Below, one piece after another: positions 52,009 to 60,321 of a DNA stretch of 64,000 nucleotides (positions are counted from its first letter, which is position 1; each line of letters starts with the position of its first letter). Origin of the DNA: Flavobacteriales bacterium (lineage in GTDB: Bacteria > Bacteroidota > Bacteroidia > Flavobacteriales > Flavobacteriaceae); contig JAHENA010000002.1 of assembly GCA_024643405.1 (NCBI GenBank), positions 1 to 64,000 on the forward strand. The letters are read 5' to 3'. Both the position numbers and the translations under genes were made by a program. The notes below the pieces were generated by a model. That model had not been told where the DNA came from. It made no database searches and saw only the letters and a list, made by a program, of their open reading frames with translations.

Positions 52009-54402
52009 TTAGTTTCTTAAAGGTTTTCCTGTTTTTAACATGTGTTGAATACGTTCTAAAGTCTTGCGTTCTGTACATAAACTTAAGAAAGCTTCTCGCT
52101 CTAAGTCCAATAAGTATTGTTCACTTACTAAGGTCGGTTCAGATAAATCACCTCCAGCCATTACATAGGCTAATTTGTTGGCAATTTTATGGTCATGTTC
52201 ACTAATATATTTACTGGCTTCCATGGCATCTGTTCCCACTAAAAACATGCCTAAAGCCTGCTTACCAAGAACCTTAACATCGGTACGTTTTACAGGTTGC
52301 GTATAGCCTTGTTCAGCCATTAATTTCGCATACGCTTTTGCCGTTGCAATTTGTCGGTCTCTATTTACCACAACCACGTCTTTTCCTTTTTGAAGAATGC
52401 CAAAATCAAAAGCTTCATAAGCTGAAGTAGCTACTTTTGCCATTCCGATAGTTAAGAAATATTCCTGAAGTACATTTAATTCTACATCATTTTTTCTGAA
52501 AGTATCAGAAGCTCTTAAAGCCATTTCTTTAGAACCGCCGCCACCAGGAATAACTCCAACTCCGAATTCAACTAATCCAATGTAAGTTTCAGCTGCTGCG
52601 ACTACTTTATCAGCGTGCATAGATAATTCACAACCACCACCAAGTGCCATACCATGAGGGGCAGCAACTGTTGGAATTGAAGAATAACGCATACGCATCA
52701 TCGTGTCTTGGAAATATTTTATCGCCATATTAAGCTCGTCATATTCCTGTTCAGCTGCCATCATGAAAATCATGCCAATATTGGCTCCTACTGAGAAATT
52801 AGCACCTTGGTTACCAATAACTAATCCCTGAAAGTTTTTTTCTGCTAAATCAACTGCTTTATTTAATCCAGCCAATACGTCTCCACCAATGGTATTCATT
52901 TTGGATTGGAACTCACAGTTAAGGATTCCGTCGCCTAAATCTTCAATAACGACTCCTGAATTTTTAAATACTTCTTTAGATTTTCTGATGTTATCTAAAA
53001 TGATAAAGGCATCCTGACCTGGAATTTTCTCTTGTGATTTCTTTGGAATATCATAATAAAAACTAGCCCCATCTTTTACTGAATAAAATGATTTGCTTCC
53101 AGAATTTAGCATGTCTTGAACCCATACTGCAGGCTGTTTACCTTCAGCTTTCATAAGTTGTATGCCCTTTTCAACACCAATAGCATCCCATATTTGGAAA
53201 GGACCATGTTCCCATCCAAAACCTGCTTTCATGGCATCATCTATTTTATATAATTCATTAGAAACCTCTGGGATTCTGTTTGATACATATTCAAACATCC
53301 CTGCAAAATTCTTTCTGTAGAAATCTCCAGCTTTATCTTTACCAGAAACTAAAACTTTAAAACGATCAATAACTTTATCAATAGTTTTGGTGAGTTCTAA
53401 AGTGGCAAAACTGGTTTTTTTGCTAGCGCGATATTCTAAAGTATTTAAATCAAGTACTTTGATTTCTTTACCTTCTTTTTTATAAAACCCCTGGCCAGTT
53501 TTACTACCCAACCATTTATTTTCCATCATGGTATTGATGAAATCAGGTAACTTAAATAATTCATGAGCTTCATCATCAGGGCAATTCTCATAAATGCCAT
53601 TCGCTACATGCACTAAAGTATCTAACCCAACAACATCAACGGTTCTAAAGGTTGCTGATTTTGGGCGACCTATAACCGGTCCGGTTAATTTATCTATTTC
53701 TTCAACAGACAAGCCTAATTCTTTTACCTGATGAAATAAACTCTGAATTCCAAAAATACCTATTCTATTTCCAATGAAAGCAGGGGTGTCTTTAGCGATT
53801 ACAGAAGTTTTCCCCAGGAATTGTTCTCCATAAACATTTAAAAATTCCAAAACTGAGGCATCTGTCTTTGGTCCAGGAATGATTTCAAATAATTTTAAAT
53901 AACGAGCAGGGTTAAAAAAATGGGTGCCGCAGAAATGCTTTTGGAAGTCTTCACTTCGGCCTTCACTCATAAAATGAATGGGGATACCTGAAGTATTTGA
54001 GGTTATTAGTGTTCCGGGAGTTCTGTATTTTTCTAATTTTTCAAAGACTATTTTTTTAATATCTAGACGTTCTACAACGACTTCCATAATCCAATCAACA
54101 TCTTTCACTTTAGCAATATCATCTTCTAAATTGCCAGTAGTAATTCTGCTTGCAAAACTTTGATGATAAATAGGAGATGGTTTTGATTTTAAGGAGTTGG
54201 CAAGTGAATCATTAACTAAACGATTTCTTACCAGCTTGCTTTCAAGGGTTAAACCTTTTGCTTTTTCGGCGTCATTTAATTCTCTGGGAACAATGTCCAG
54301 TAAAAGTACATCAACACCAATATTGGCGAAATGACAAGCAATACCGCTTCCCATAATTCCAGAACCAATAACTGCTATTTTTTTAATTCTACGTTTATTC
54401 AT
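52009..54402 (-). CDS. fadN: 3-hydroxyacyl-CoA dehydrogenase/enoyl-CoA hydratase (FadN type)
   Basis: A 797-residue bifunctional enzyme with the dehydrogenase first and the hydratase last, the order of Bacillus FadN rather than of FadB/FadJ. The NAD-binding start is VIGSGIMGSGIACHFANIG. The middle includes TSGIPIHFMSEG and FFNPARYLKLFEIIPG, and the C-terminal crotonase part has ANFSVGANIG, ALGGGCELSMHAD and VGVIPGGGGSKEMALR. It hydrates enoyl-CoA and oxidises the 3-hydroxy product. It lies 15 bp downstream of marR and 4 bp upstream of fadA. Confidence 0.95.
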   Translation of the reverse strand: MNKRRIKKIAVIGSGIMGSGIACHFANIGVDVLLLDIVPRELNDAEKAKGLTLESKLVRNRLVNDSLANSLKSKPSPIYHQSFASRITTGNLEDDIAKVKDVDWIMEVVVERLDIKKIVFEKLEKYRTPGTLITSNTSGIPIHFMSEGRSEDFQKHFCGTHFFNPARYLKLFEIIPGPKTDASVLEFLNVYGEQFLGKTSVIAKDTPAFIGNRIGIFGIQSLFHQVKELGLSVEEIDKLTGPVIGRPKSATFRTVDVVGLDTLVHVANGIYENCPDDEAHELFKLPDFINTMMENKWLGSKTGQGFYKKEGKEIKVLDLNTLEYRASKKTSFATLELTKTIDKVIDRFKVLVSGKDKAGDFYRKNFAGMFEYVSNRIPEVSNELYKIDDAMKAGFGWEHGPFQIWDAIGVEKGIQLMKAEGKQPAVWVQDMLNSGSKSFYSVKDGASFYYDIPKKSQEKIPGQDAFIILDNIRKSKEVFKNSGVVIEDLGDGILNCEFQSKMNTIGGDVLAGLNKAVDLAEKNFQGLVIGNQGANFSVGANIGMIFMMAAEQEYDELNMAIKYFQDTMMRMRYSSIPTVAAPHGMALGGGCELSMHADKVVAAAETYIGLVEFGVGVIPGGGGSKEMALRASDTFRKNDVELNVLQEYFLTIGMAKVATSAYEAFDFGILQKGKDVVVVNRDRQIATAKAYAKLMAEQGYTQPVKRTDVKVLGKQALGMFLVGTDAMEASKYISEHDHKIANKLAYVMAGGDLSEPTLVSEQYLLDLEREAFLSLCTERKTLERIQHMLKTGKPLRN

Positions 54403-54417
54403 TATATAATAAGCTAA

Positions 54418-54861
54418 TTATTTAGATTGATTGTATATTTTCTTATTAGAGACCATATCATTAATTAATTCTGCTACTTCATAAAAGTGACGTAACTTTT
54501 CTTCAGAAACATTATTTTTAATGGCTTCATTAAATGTGAGCACCTTTTCTCTAGAATAAGCTCTTTTTTCCCTTCCAAAATCTGTAAGGTATATTAATAC
54601 ACTTCTTCCGTCTTCGGGGTTAGCACGTCTTTCAATTAAGCCTCTTTTTTCCATTGTTTTCAATATTCTTGATAAACTGGTTGCTTCCATACCCATTTTA
54701 GGACCTAAAGAGGTTGATGGCGTACCTTTTTCTTGATCAATACTTAATAAAGTTAATCCAGTGGCCATAGTACTGTCAAATTTAGCAGCTTCTTCGTTGT
54801 ACATTTTAGAAACAGATAACCATGTGGTTCTCAGTAAGTAATCAATGGTTTTGTCTTTCAT
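54418..54861 (-). CDS. MarR family transcriptional regulator
   Basis: This 147-residue MarR regulator has a winged-helix core (about 30-110) including LGPKMGMEATSLSRILKTME, LIERRANPEDGRSVLIYLTD and the dimerisation helices at both ends. ATG 54861 is chosen because the longer frame starts with TTG at 54882, between the -7 element and the ATG. The gene is the first of marR-fadN-fadA-fadE. The perfect palindrome at 54892-54917, adjacent to its own -7 element, is the expected operator, so it probably represses the operon and is released by an acyl-CoA or related ligand. Confidence 0.9.
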   Translation of the reverse strand: MKDKTIDYLLRTTWLSVSKMYNEEAAKFDSTMATGLTLLSIDQEKGTPSTSLGPKMGMEATSLSRILKTMEKRGLIERRANPEDGRSVLIYLTDFGREKRAYSREKVLTFNEAIKNNVSEEKLRHFYEVAELINDMVSNKKIYNQSK

Positions 54862-54879
54862 GGATAAGTTTTTCGAAAT

Positions 54880-54917
54880 CAAATATACAAAAATTTATTA
54901 TGCATGCATAATAAATT
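54880..54917 (-). promoter_or_regulatory. 26-bp palindromic operator and -7 element of marR-fad operon
   Basis: The palindrome has two perfect 13-bp arms (54892-54904 AATTTATTATGCA and its reverse complement 54905-54917). Four bases downstream on the minus strand is TATATTTG (54887 down to 54880), an exact -7 consensus. The site covers the spacer between the -33 and -7 positions, so bound protein would block polymerase. Confidence 0.75.
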
Positions 54918-54944
54918 AATTATTTTTGGGAAAGATTTATGAAT

Positions 54945-54977
54945 AAAAAAACACCTCAATTTATGAGGTGTTTTTTT
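54945..54977. terminator. Bidirectional intrinsic terminator
   Basis: A perfect 14-bp stem (54945-54958 with 54964-54977) with a 5-base loop, flanked by A and T runs. It ends transcription of the small membrane-protein gene to its right, on the minus strand. Confidence 0.88.
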
Positions 54978-54995
54978 ATTCAGTGTTATTATAAT

Positions 54996-55388
54996 TTATC
55001 CTAATTTTCCATTAACCAATGCAATAACGGCCCCAATAATAGCAGTCATAACAATGCCTATACCTACATCTAAAGCAGCCGTTTGAATATTGGCATCACT
55101 GGTCATGGCCAGATTGAAAAAATTCATCGATAGGCCTATGAAAAACCCTATAATAGCACCAGCTTTTGCTCCCGTTGCTAGCGTTGAAATTTGAGCCCAT
55201 TTTGTAAAAATATAGGCTAAAAATAATCCAAATGTGATGCAGCCTAAGAAAATCATCACCATTGAATTTGTGCCTTCCTCAGGTTGTGGAAATGAATCTT
55301 TAAATAGCATACCGTAAAAAATCCAGCCTAAAAAAAAATCCACAATACCGCCTGCAATGCCAGAAACTAAGAAATTTTTTGTTTTCAT
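54996..55388 (-). CDS. Small four-helix membrane protein
   Basis: A 130-residue integral membrane protein with about four helices (residues about 8-28, 42-62, 72-92 and 105-125). Gly-rich starts of two helices (GIAGGIVDFFLGWIFYGML and TGAKAGAIIGFFIGLSMNFF) may form packed pairs. It ends NGKLG. I do not recognise a family with known function. It is monocistronic between the marR-fad promoter and the acyl-CoA synthetase gene, with its own terminator. Confidence 0.75.
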   Translation of the reverse strand: MKTKNFLVSGIAGGIVDFFLGWIFYGMLFKDSFPQPEEGTNSMVMIFLGCITFGLFLAYIFTKWAQISTLATGAKAGAIIGFFIGLSMNFFNLAMTSDANIQTAALDVGIGIVMTAIIGAVIALVNGKLG

Positions 55389-55506
55389 GAGATATTAATT
55401 AATTGGTTAGTAGTAATAAATATAGCTAAAAAATAATTATTATATATTTTTTAAACCAAATAATTATTAATATCACAATATTTATGTTAAAACTTAATTA
55501 ATAAAA

Positions 55507-57279
55507 TTATGGACGATATATGTTTTCTATCAGGTCTTTATATATCTCTTTAATAATCTTTCGCTTCATTTTCATTGTTGGGGTTAAATGACCACCTTCT
55601 ATAGTCCACACATCTGGCGTCAATTCAAACTTTTTAACTTGTTCCCAATTACCAAAATTCTTATTGGTTTTATCAACTTCTTTTTGAATTCTGTCTTTAA
55701 TTATTTGTGAAGATATAATAGACTCATTATCTGGTTTAATATTTTTCCCTTTTTTTTCTATCCAATGTTTTATAAATTTAAAATCTGGTTGAATAAGTGC
55801 TGCAGGCATTTTTTCTCCTTCACCAATAACCATAACCTGTTCTATAAAATGAGATTGTTTTAATTCATTTTCAATTAGAGCTGGTGACACATATTTACCG
55901 CCCGAAGTTTTAAACATTTCTTTTTTTCTATCAGTAATTTTTAAAAATCCATCATTGCTTATTTCTCCAATATCACCCGTATGAAAATAGTCTCCAGTCA
56001 TTACTTCAGCTGTTTTTTCTGGATCTTTATAATAGCCAAGCATCACATTCGGTCCTTTTACCAATATTTCACCATCTTCAGCAATTTTTACTTCTACGTT
56101 ATCAATAATACGACCAACAGTACCCACTCTAAAACCGCCATGACGCATATCGTTTACAGAAATTACAGGAGAGGTTTCAGTTAATCCATACCCTTCCATG
56201 ATTGGCATTCCGGCCGCTGCAAACGTACGCGTTAATCTGGGTTGTAAGGCAGCACTGCCTGAGACCATCAAATCTAAATTACCACCAAGCCCATCTTTCC
56301 ATTTACTAAAAATTAATTTTCGAGCTAATTTTAATTGGAGTTCGTACCAGAATCCGTTTTGTCCATAAGGTTCAAATTTTAATCCTAAATCTATTGCCCA
56401 AAAGAATAAGGCCTTTTTTATACCAGAAAGTTCTGCTCCTTTTTCTAAAATTTTATCATAGACTTTTTCATAAAGCCTGGGAACAGCAGTCATGACATTA
56501 GGTTTGACTTCTTTTAAATTGTCAGTCATTTTATCAATAGATTCCGCAAAATATATTTCCACCCCACAGTATTGATACAGATATAATATCATACGCTCAA
56601 AAACATGGCATATAGGTAGGAAGCTTAAGGCTTTAGATTTGCCATATTCAAACGGCACACGCTTTTCACTATCTATTACATTAGAAATTAAATTGTCATG
56701 AGAAAGCATCACACCTTTAGGTTGCCCAGTGGTTCCGGACGTATAGATTATAGTAGCTAAATCTTTGGGTTTTACATTCTCCTTTCTCTCATCTACTATA
56801 TTTTGATTAGTTTCATCTTGACCTAATTTTAAGACTTCTTTCCAATGATGTTCTCCAGAAATTTCATCAAAAGTATAGACGCCTCTAAGTTTTGTTTTGC
56901 CTTTTATAGAATTTAATTTTTCTAAGACTTCAGTATCAGAAACAAAACAGTAAATAGATTCTGAATGGTTCATAATGTATTCATAATCCTCTTTAGATAT
57001 GGTAGGATAAATAGGGACATTTTGCGCTCCTATTTGTAAAACTCCTATATCTAAGACATTCCATTCAGTTCTATTTGTACTTGATATAACAGCAATTTTG
57101 TCATTTGGTTGTACACCTAATCTCAATAATCCCCTGCTAATAGCATTAATTTGATTAATATATTCTTGTGATGAAATTGAAATCCACTCATCGTTATATT
57201 TAGTGGTTAGGGCCTTTTTTAAATTGTATGTTTCATGCTGATATTGCGGAATATCAAACAATCGAGTTACTTGAGTCAT
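55507..57279 (-). CDS. Long-chain acyl-CoA synthetase (AMP-forming)
   Basis: A 590-residue AMP-dependent fatty acid-CoA ligase. Core motifs are YTSGTTGQPKGVMLSH (about 177-192, the ATP-binding P-loop-like signature), GYGLTETSPVI (about 355-365), GDYFHTGDIGEI (about 420-432) and DRKKEMFKTSGGKYVSP (about 440-458). The length and FxK-type C-terminus fit FadD-like enzymes that activate free fatty acids. It is about 120 bp upstream (on the minus strand) of the small membrane-protein gene and near marR-fadNAE, so it probably feeds that pathway. Its promoter region is shared with the divergent ppdK. Confidence 0.93.
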   Translation of the reverse strand: MTQVTRLFDIPQYQHETYNLKKALTTKYNDEWISISSQEYINQINAISRGLLRLGVQPNDKIAVISSTNRTEWNVLDIGVLQIGAQNVPIYPTISKEDYEYIMNHSESIYCFVSDTEVLEKLNSIKGKTKLRGVYTFDEISGEHHWKEVLKLGQDETNQNIVDERKENVKPKDLATIIYTSGTTGQPKGVMLSHDNLISNVIDSEKRVPFEYGKSKALSFLPICHVFERMILYLYQYCGVEIYFAESIDKMTDNLKEVKPNVMTAVPRLYEKVYDKILEKGAELSGIKKALFFWAIDLGLKFEPYGQNGFWYELQLKLARKLIFSKWKDGLGGNLDLMVSGSAALQPRLTRTFAAAGMPIMEGYGLTETSPVISVNDMRHGGFRVGTVGRIIDNVEVKIAEDGEILVKGPNVMLGYYKDPEKTAEVMTGDYFHTGDIGEISNDGFLKITDRKKEMFKTSGGKYVSPALIENELKQSHFIEQVMVIGEGEKMPAALIQPDFKFIKHWIEKKGKNIKPDNESIISSQIIKDRIQKEVDKTNKNFGNWEQVKKFELTPDVWTIEGGHLTPTMKMKRKIIKEIYKDLIENIYRP

Positions 57280-57428
57280 TATGTCTTAAATAGTTTTGTA
57301 TCATGCAAAATAGGAAATAAAAAAGGATTTACAAGTGGTAGTATTAAAAAAGCAATAGTAACAGTCCTAAACGGTTGTTTTATAGCATTTAGCTTCTATT
57401 GATGTCCACAAATAAAAACTTTCAATAT

Positions 57429-57472
57429 ATGATTTATGTCATTGAATGGGTGTTTTATACTATCTAATTTTG
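57429..57472 (+). promoter_or_regulatory. CRP/FNR-type box plus -7 element upstream of ppdK
   Basis: The box ATGATTTATGTCAT (57429-57442) is followed after 22 bases by TAATTTTG (57465-57472), an exact TAnnTTTG match. A TTG at 57442-57444 is placed as a -33 element (20-base gap). The reverse direction has no -7 element at the same distance, so control points to ppdK and not to the acyl-CoA synthetase gene. The other part of this 230-bp gap shows nothing recognisable. Confidence 0.75.
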
Positions 57473-57509
57473 TCAGCAATAAAATTATAAAGTCTAAAAA
57501 CATTATTAT

Positions 57510-60239
57510 ATGGAAACCTTAGAATCGGTAAAAACCAGAGTCTATAAATTCGGTAACAAAACTGCCGATGGAAATAGTAAAATGAAAAACCTCTTAGGAG
57601 GTAAAGGAGCAAATTTAGCTGAAATGAGTTTAATTGGAATACCTGTTCCACCCGGATTTACAATTACTACTGAAGTTTGTACAGAATATAATCTTCTAGG
57701 TCAAGATACGGTTGTTAAAATGATTCTTCCAGAAGTACAAGAATCTATAGAAAATATTGAAAAAATAATGGGCGCTCAATTTGGTGATAAAGTAAACCCT
57801 TTATTAGTATCGGTGCGTTCTGGAGCAAGAGTTTCTATGCCAGGAATGATGGATACTGTTTTAAATCTTGGTTTAAATGACGAAGTTGTTGTTGGTTTGG
57901 CTAAAAAAACCAATAATGAGCGTTTCGCTTGGGATTCTTATCGTCGTTTCATTCAAATGTATGGTGATGTGGTTTTAGGCATGAAACCTGAATCAAAAGA
58001 TGATATTGATCCTTTTGAAGAAATTATGGAAGCGCTTAAACATAAACGTAATATTAAATTAGATACTGAATTTACTATTCAGGATTTGAAAGATTTAGTT
58101 TATGATTTTAAAGAAGCTGTTAAAAAACGTACAGGACATGATTTTCCAACAAATCCTTGGGATCAGCTTTGGGGAGCAGTAGTGGCAGTATTTAATAGCT
58201 GGAATGGGGATAGAGCTGTTTATTACAGAAAAATGAATGGCTATCCATCCGACTGGGGAACGGCAGTGAATGTGCAGGCCATGGTTTATGGTAATATGGG
58301 TGATAATTCTGGTACAGGTGTATGTTTTACTCGTGATGCTGGAACAGGTGAAGACGTATTTAACGGTGAGTATTTAATTAATGCTCAAGGAGAAGATGTG
58401 GTTGCAGGTACTAGAACACCGCAGCAAATTACCAAATTAGGATCGCTTCGTTGGGCAGAATTAGCTAAAGTAGAAGAAGAAGATAGATTTAAAAATTATC
58501 CTTCACTTGAAGAACTCATGCCAAATATTTATAAAGAATTAAATGGCTATCAACAAAAATTAGAAGACCATTATAAAGATATGCAAGATATGGAGTTTAC
58601 TATGCAAGATGGTAAACTTTGGATTTTGCAAACTAGAAACGGTAAACGTACAGGAGCCGCAATGGTTAAAATTGCTATGGATATGTTGAAACAAGGCATG
58701 ATTGATGAAAAGCAAGCTTTGTTACGTATTGAACCGAACAAATTAGATGAGTTACTACATCCAGTATTTGATCCAAAATCGTTAAAAAAAGCTCATGTTA
58801 TTGCACAAGGATTGCCAGCATCACCAGGTGCTGCAACAGGTCAGCTTGTTTTCTTTGCTGATGAAGCCAATAAATATAAATACACCATTTTGACACGTAT
58901 TGAAACGTCTCCGGAAGATTTAGAAGGAATGAACATTGCACGAGGAATTTTAACCGCACGCGGTGGAATGACCTCTCATGCAGCAGTTGTAGCTCGTGGT
59001 ATGGGTAAATGTTGTATTTCTGGAGCAGGTGCTTTAAAAATCAATTATAAAACACGTACGTTAACTGTTGAAGGAAAAGAATATCATGAAGGTGATTGGA
59101 TTTCCTTAAATGGATCAACAGGGAATATTATAGAAGGAAAAGTATCTACAATTGAGCCGGAATTAAGTGGAGAATTTGCTGAAATCATGAAATTATCAGA
59201 CAAATATGCCACCATGAAGGTTAGAACTAATGCTGATACACCAAAAGATGCTAAAGCAGCCCGTAATTTTGGAGCACAAGGTATAGGATTAACAAGAACC
59301 GAGCACATGTTCTTTGAAGTGGACCGAATCAAAGCGATGCGTGAAATGATATTGGCTGATACTGTAAAAGGCAGAAAATATGCTCTAGACCAATTATTAC
59401 CTATGCAACGCGAAGATTTTGAAGGTATTTTTGAAGCCATGCAAGGATTGCCAGTTACGGTGAGGTTATTGGATCCACCATTACATGAGTTTGTGCCTCA
59501 TCAACTCACACAACAAAAAGAGTTAGCTGAAGAAATGCATATTTCATTAGAAGCGGTAAAAAGTAAAATTTCTGAATTAGAAGAGTTTAATCCTATGCTT
59601 GGACATAGAGGATGTAGATTAGGGAATACGTATCCTGAAATTACAGAAATGCAGGCTAGGGCTATTATTGAAGCAGCATTAAATTTAAAAGCAAAAGGAA
59701 TTAAAGCGCTGCCAGAAATTATGGTGCCGTTAATTGGAACTGTTGAAGAATTTGAAATGCAAGAAAAAATCATTAGAAATACAGCCCAACAAGTATTTGA
59801 AGAATACAATGATACTATTGAATTTTTAGTTGGAACCATGATTGAAATTCCAAGAGCAGCCCTAACGGCAGATTTAATTGCTAAAAAAGCAGAGTTTTTC
59901 TCTTTTGGAACTAATGATTTAACTCAAATGGCATTTGGTTATTCAAGAGATGACGCGAGTAAATTTTTGCCAATATATATAGAAAAAGGAATTCTTAAAG
60001 TTGATCCTTTTGAAGTACTTGATCAAGAAGGTGTTGGTCAATTAGTAAAAATGGGAACTGAAAAGGGTAGAAGTTCAAAACCAAATTTAAAAGTTGGTAT
60101 TTGTGGTGAACATGGTGGAGAACCAAGTTCTGTTGAATTCTGCTATAATGTAGGAATGAACTACGTAAGTTGTTCTCCTTTTAGAGTTCCAATTGCACGT
60201 ATTGCCTCTGCGCAAGCCGCTATTAAAAAGTCCATGTAA
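57510..60239 (+). CDS. ppdK: Pyruvate, phosphate dikinase
   Basis: A 909-residue enzyme that interconverts pyruvate, ATP and phosphate with PEP, AMP and pyrophosphate. The N-terminal ATP-binding domain includes KMKNLLGGKGANLAEMS and LVSVRSGARVSMPGMMDTVL. The phosphohistidine domain carries His490 in GGMTSHAAVVARG. The C-terminal TIM-barrel has GIGLTRTEHMFFE and VGICGEHGGEPSSVEF. Length is typical. It links glycolysis and gluconeogenesis in a reversible, ATP-sparing way, which suits its predicted regulation by the FNR-type box. It is monocistronic with a strong terminator. Confidence 0.97.
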   Translation: METLESVKTRVYKFGNKTADGNSKMKNLLGGKGANLAEMSLIGIPVPPGFTITTEVCTEYNLLGQDTVVKMILPEVQESIENIEKIMGAQFGDKVNPLLVSVRSGARVSMPGMMDTVLNLGLNDEVVVGLAKKTNNERFAWDSYRRFIQMYGDVVLGMKPESKDDIDPFEEIMEALKHKRNIKLDTEFTIQDLKDLVYDFKEAVKKRTGHDFPTNPWDQLWGAVVAVFNSWNGDRAVYYRKMNGYPSDWGTAVNVQAMVYGNMGDNSGTGVCFTRDAGTGEDVFNGEYLINAQGEDVVAGTRTPQQITKLGSLRWAELAKVEEEDRFKNYPSLEELMPNIYKELNGYQQKLEDHYKDMQDMEFTMQDGKLWILQTRNGKRTGAAMVKIAMDMLKQGMIDEKQALLRIEPNKLDELLHPVFDPKSLKKAHVIAQGLPASPGAATGQLVFFADEANKYKYTILTRIETSPEDLEGMNIARGILTARGGMTSHAAVVARGMGKCCISGAGALKINYKTRTLTVEGKEYHEGDWISLNGSTGNIIEGKVSTIEPELSGEFAEIMKLSDKYATMKVRTNADTPKDAKAARNFGAQGIGLTRTEHMFFEVDRIKAMREMILADTVKGRKYALDQLLPMQREDFEGIFEAMQGLPVTVRLLDPPLHEFVPHQLTQQKELAEEMHISLEAVKSKISELEEFNPMLGHRGCRLGNTYPEITEMQARAIIEAALNLKAKGIKALPEIMVPLIGTVEEFEMQEKIIRNTAQQVFEEYNDTIEFLVGTMIEIPRAALTADLIAKKAEFFSFGTNDLTQMAFGYSRDDASKFLPIYIEKGILKVDPFEVLDQEGVGQLVKMGTEKGRSSKPNLKVGICGEHGGEPSSVEFCYNVGMNYVSCSPFRVPIARIASAQAAIKKSM

Positions 60240-60257
60240 TTATTTGTTTTAAGTTTG

Positions 60258-60300
60258 AAAACCCCTAAGTAAAATATTTATTTTGCTTAGGGGTTTTTTT
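60258..60300. terminator. Bidirectional intrinsic terminator
   Basis: A stem with CCCCTAAG/CTTAGGGG at its centre (60262-60269 with 60286-60293), extended inward by four A-T pairs after a T-G mismatch and outward by A/T runs. It lies between the convergent ppdK and purL. Confidence 0.9.
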
Positions 60301-60321
60301 ATGCTTTAAAAAAAAAAGAGA

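Noticed and set aside
57399-57442. FNR-type box as a regulator of the acyl-CoA synthetase gene
   Set aside because: At the matching distance the minus strand reads GACATCAA, which is not a promoter element.
59084-59440. 118-codon open frame opposite ppdK
   Set aside because: Antisense shadow of the phosphohistidine and barrel domains of a clear ppdK gene.
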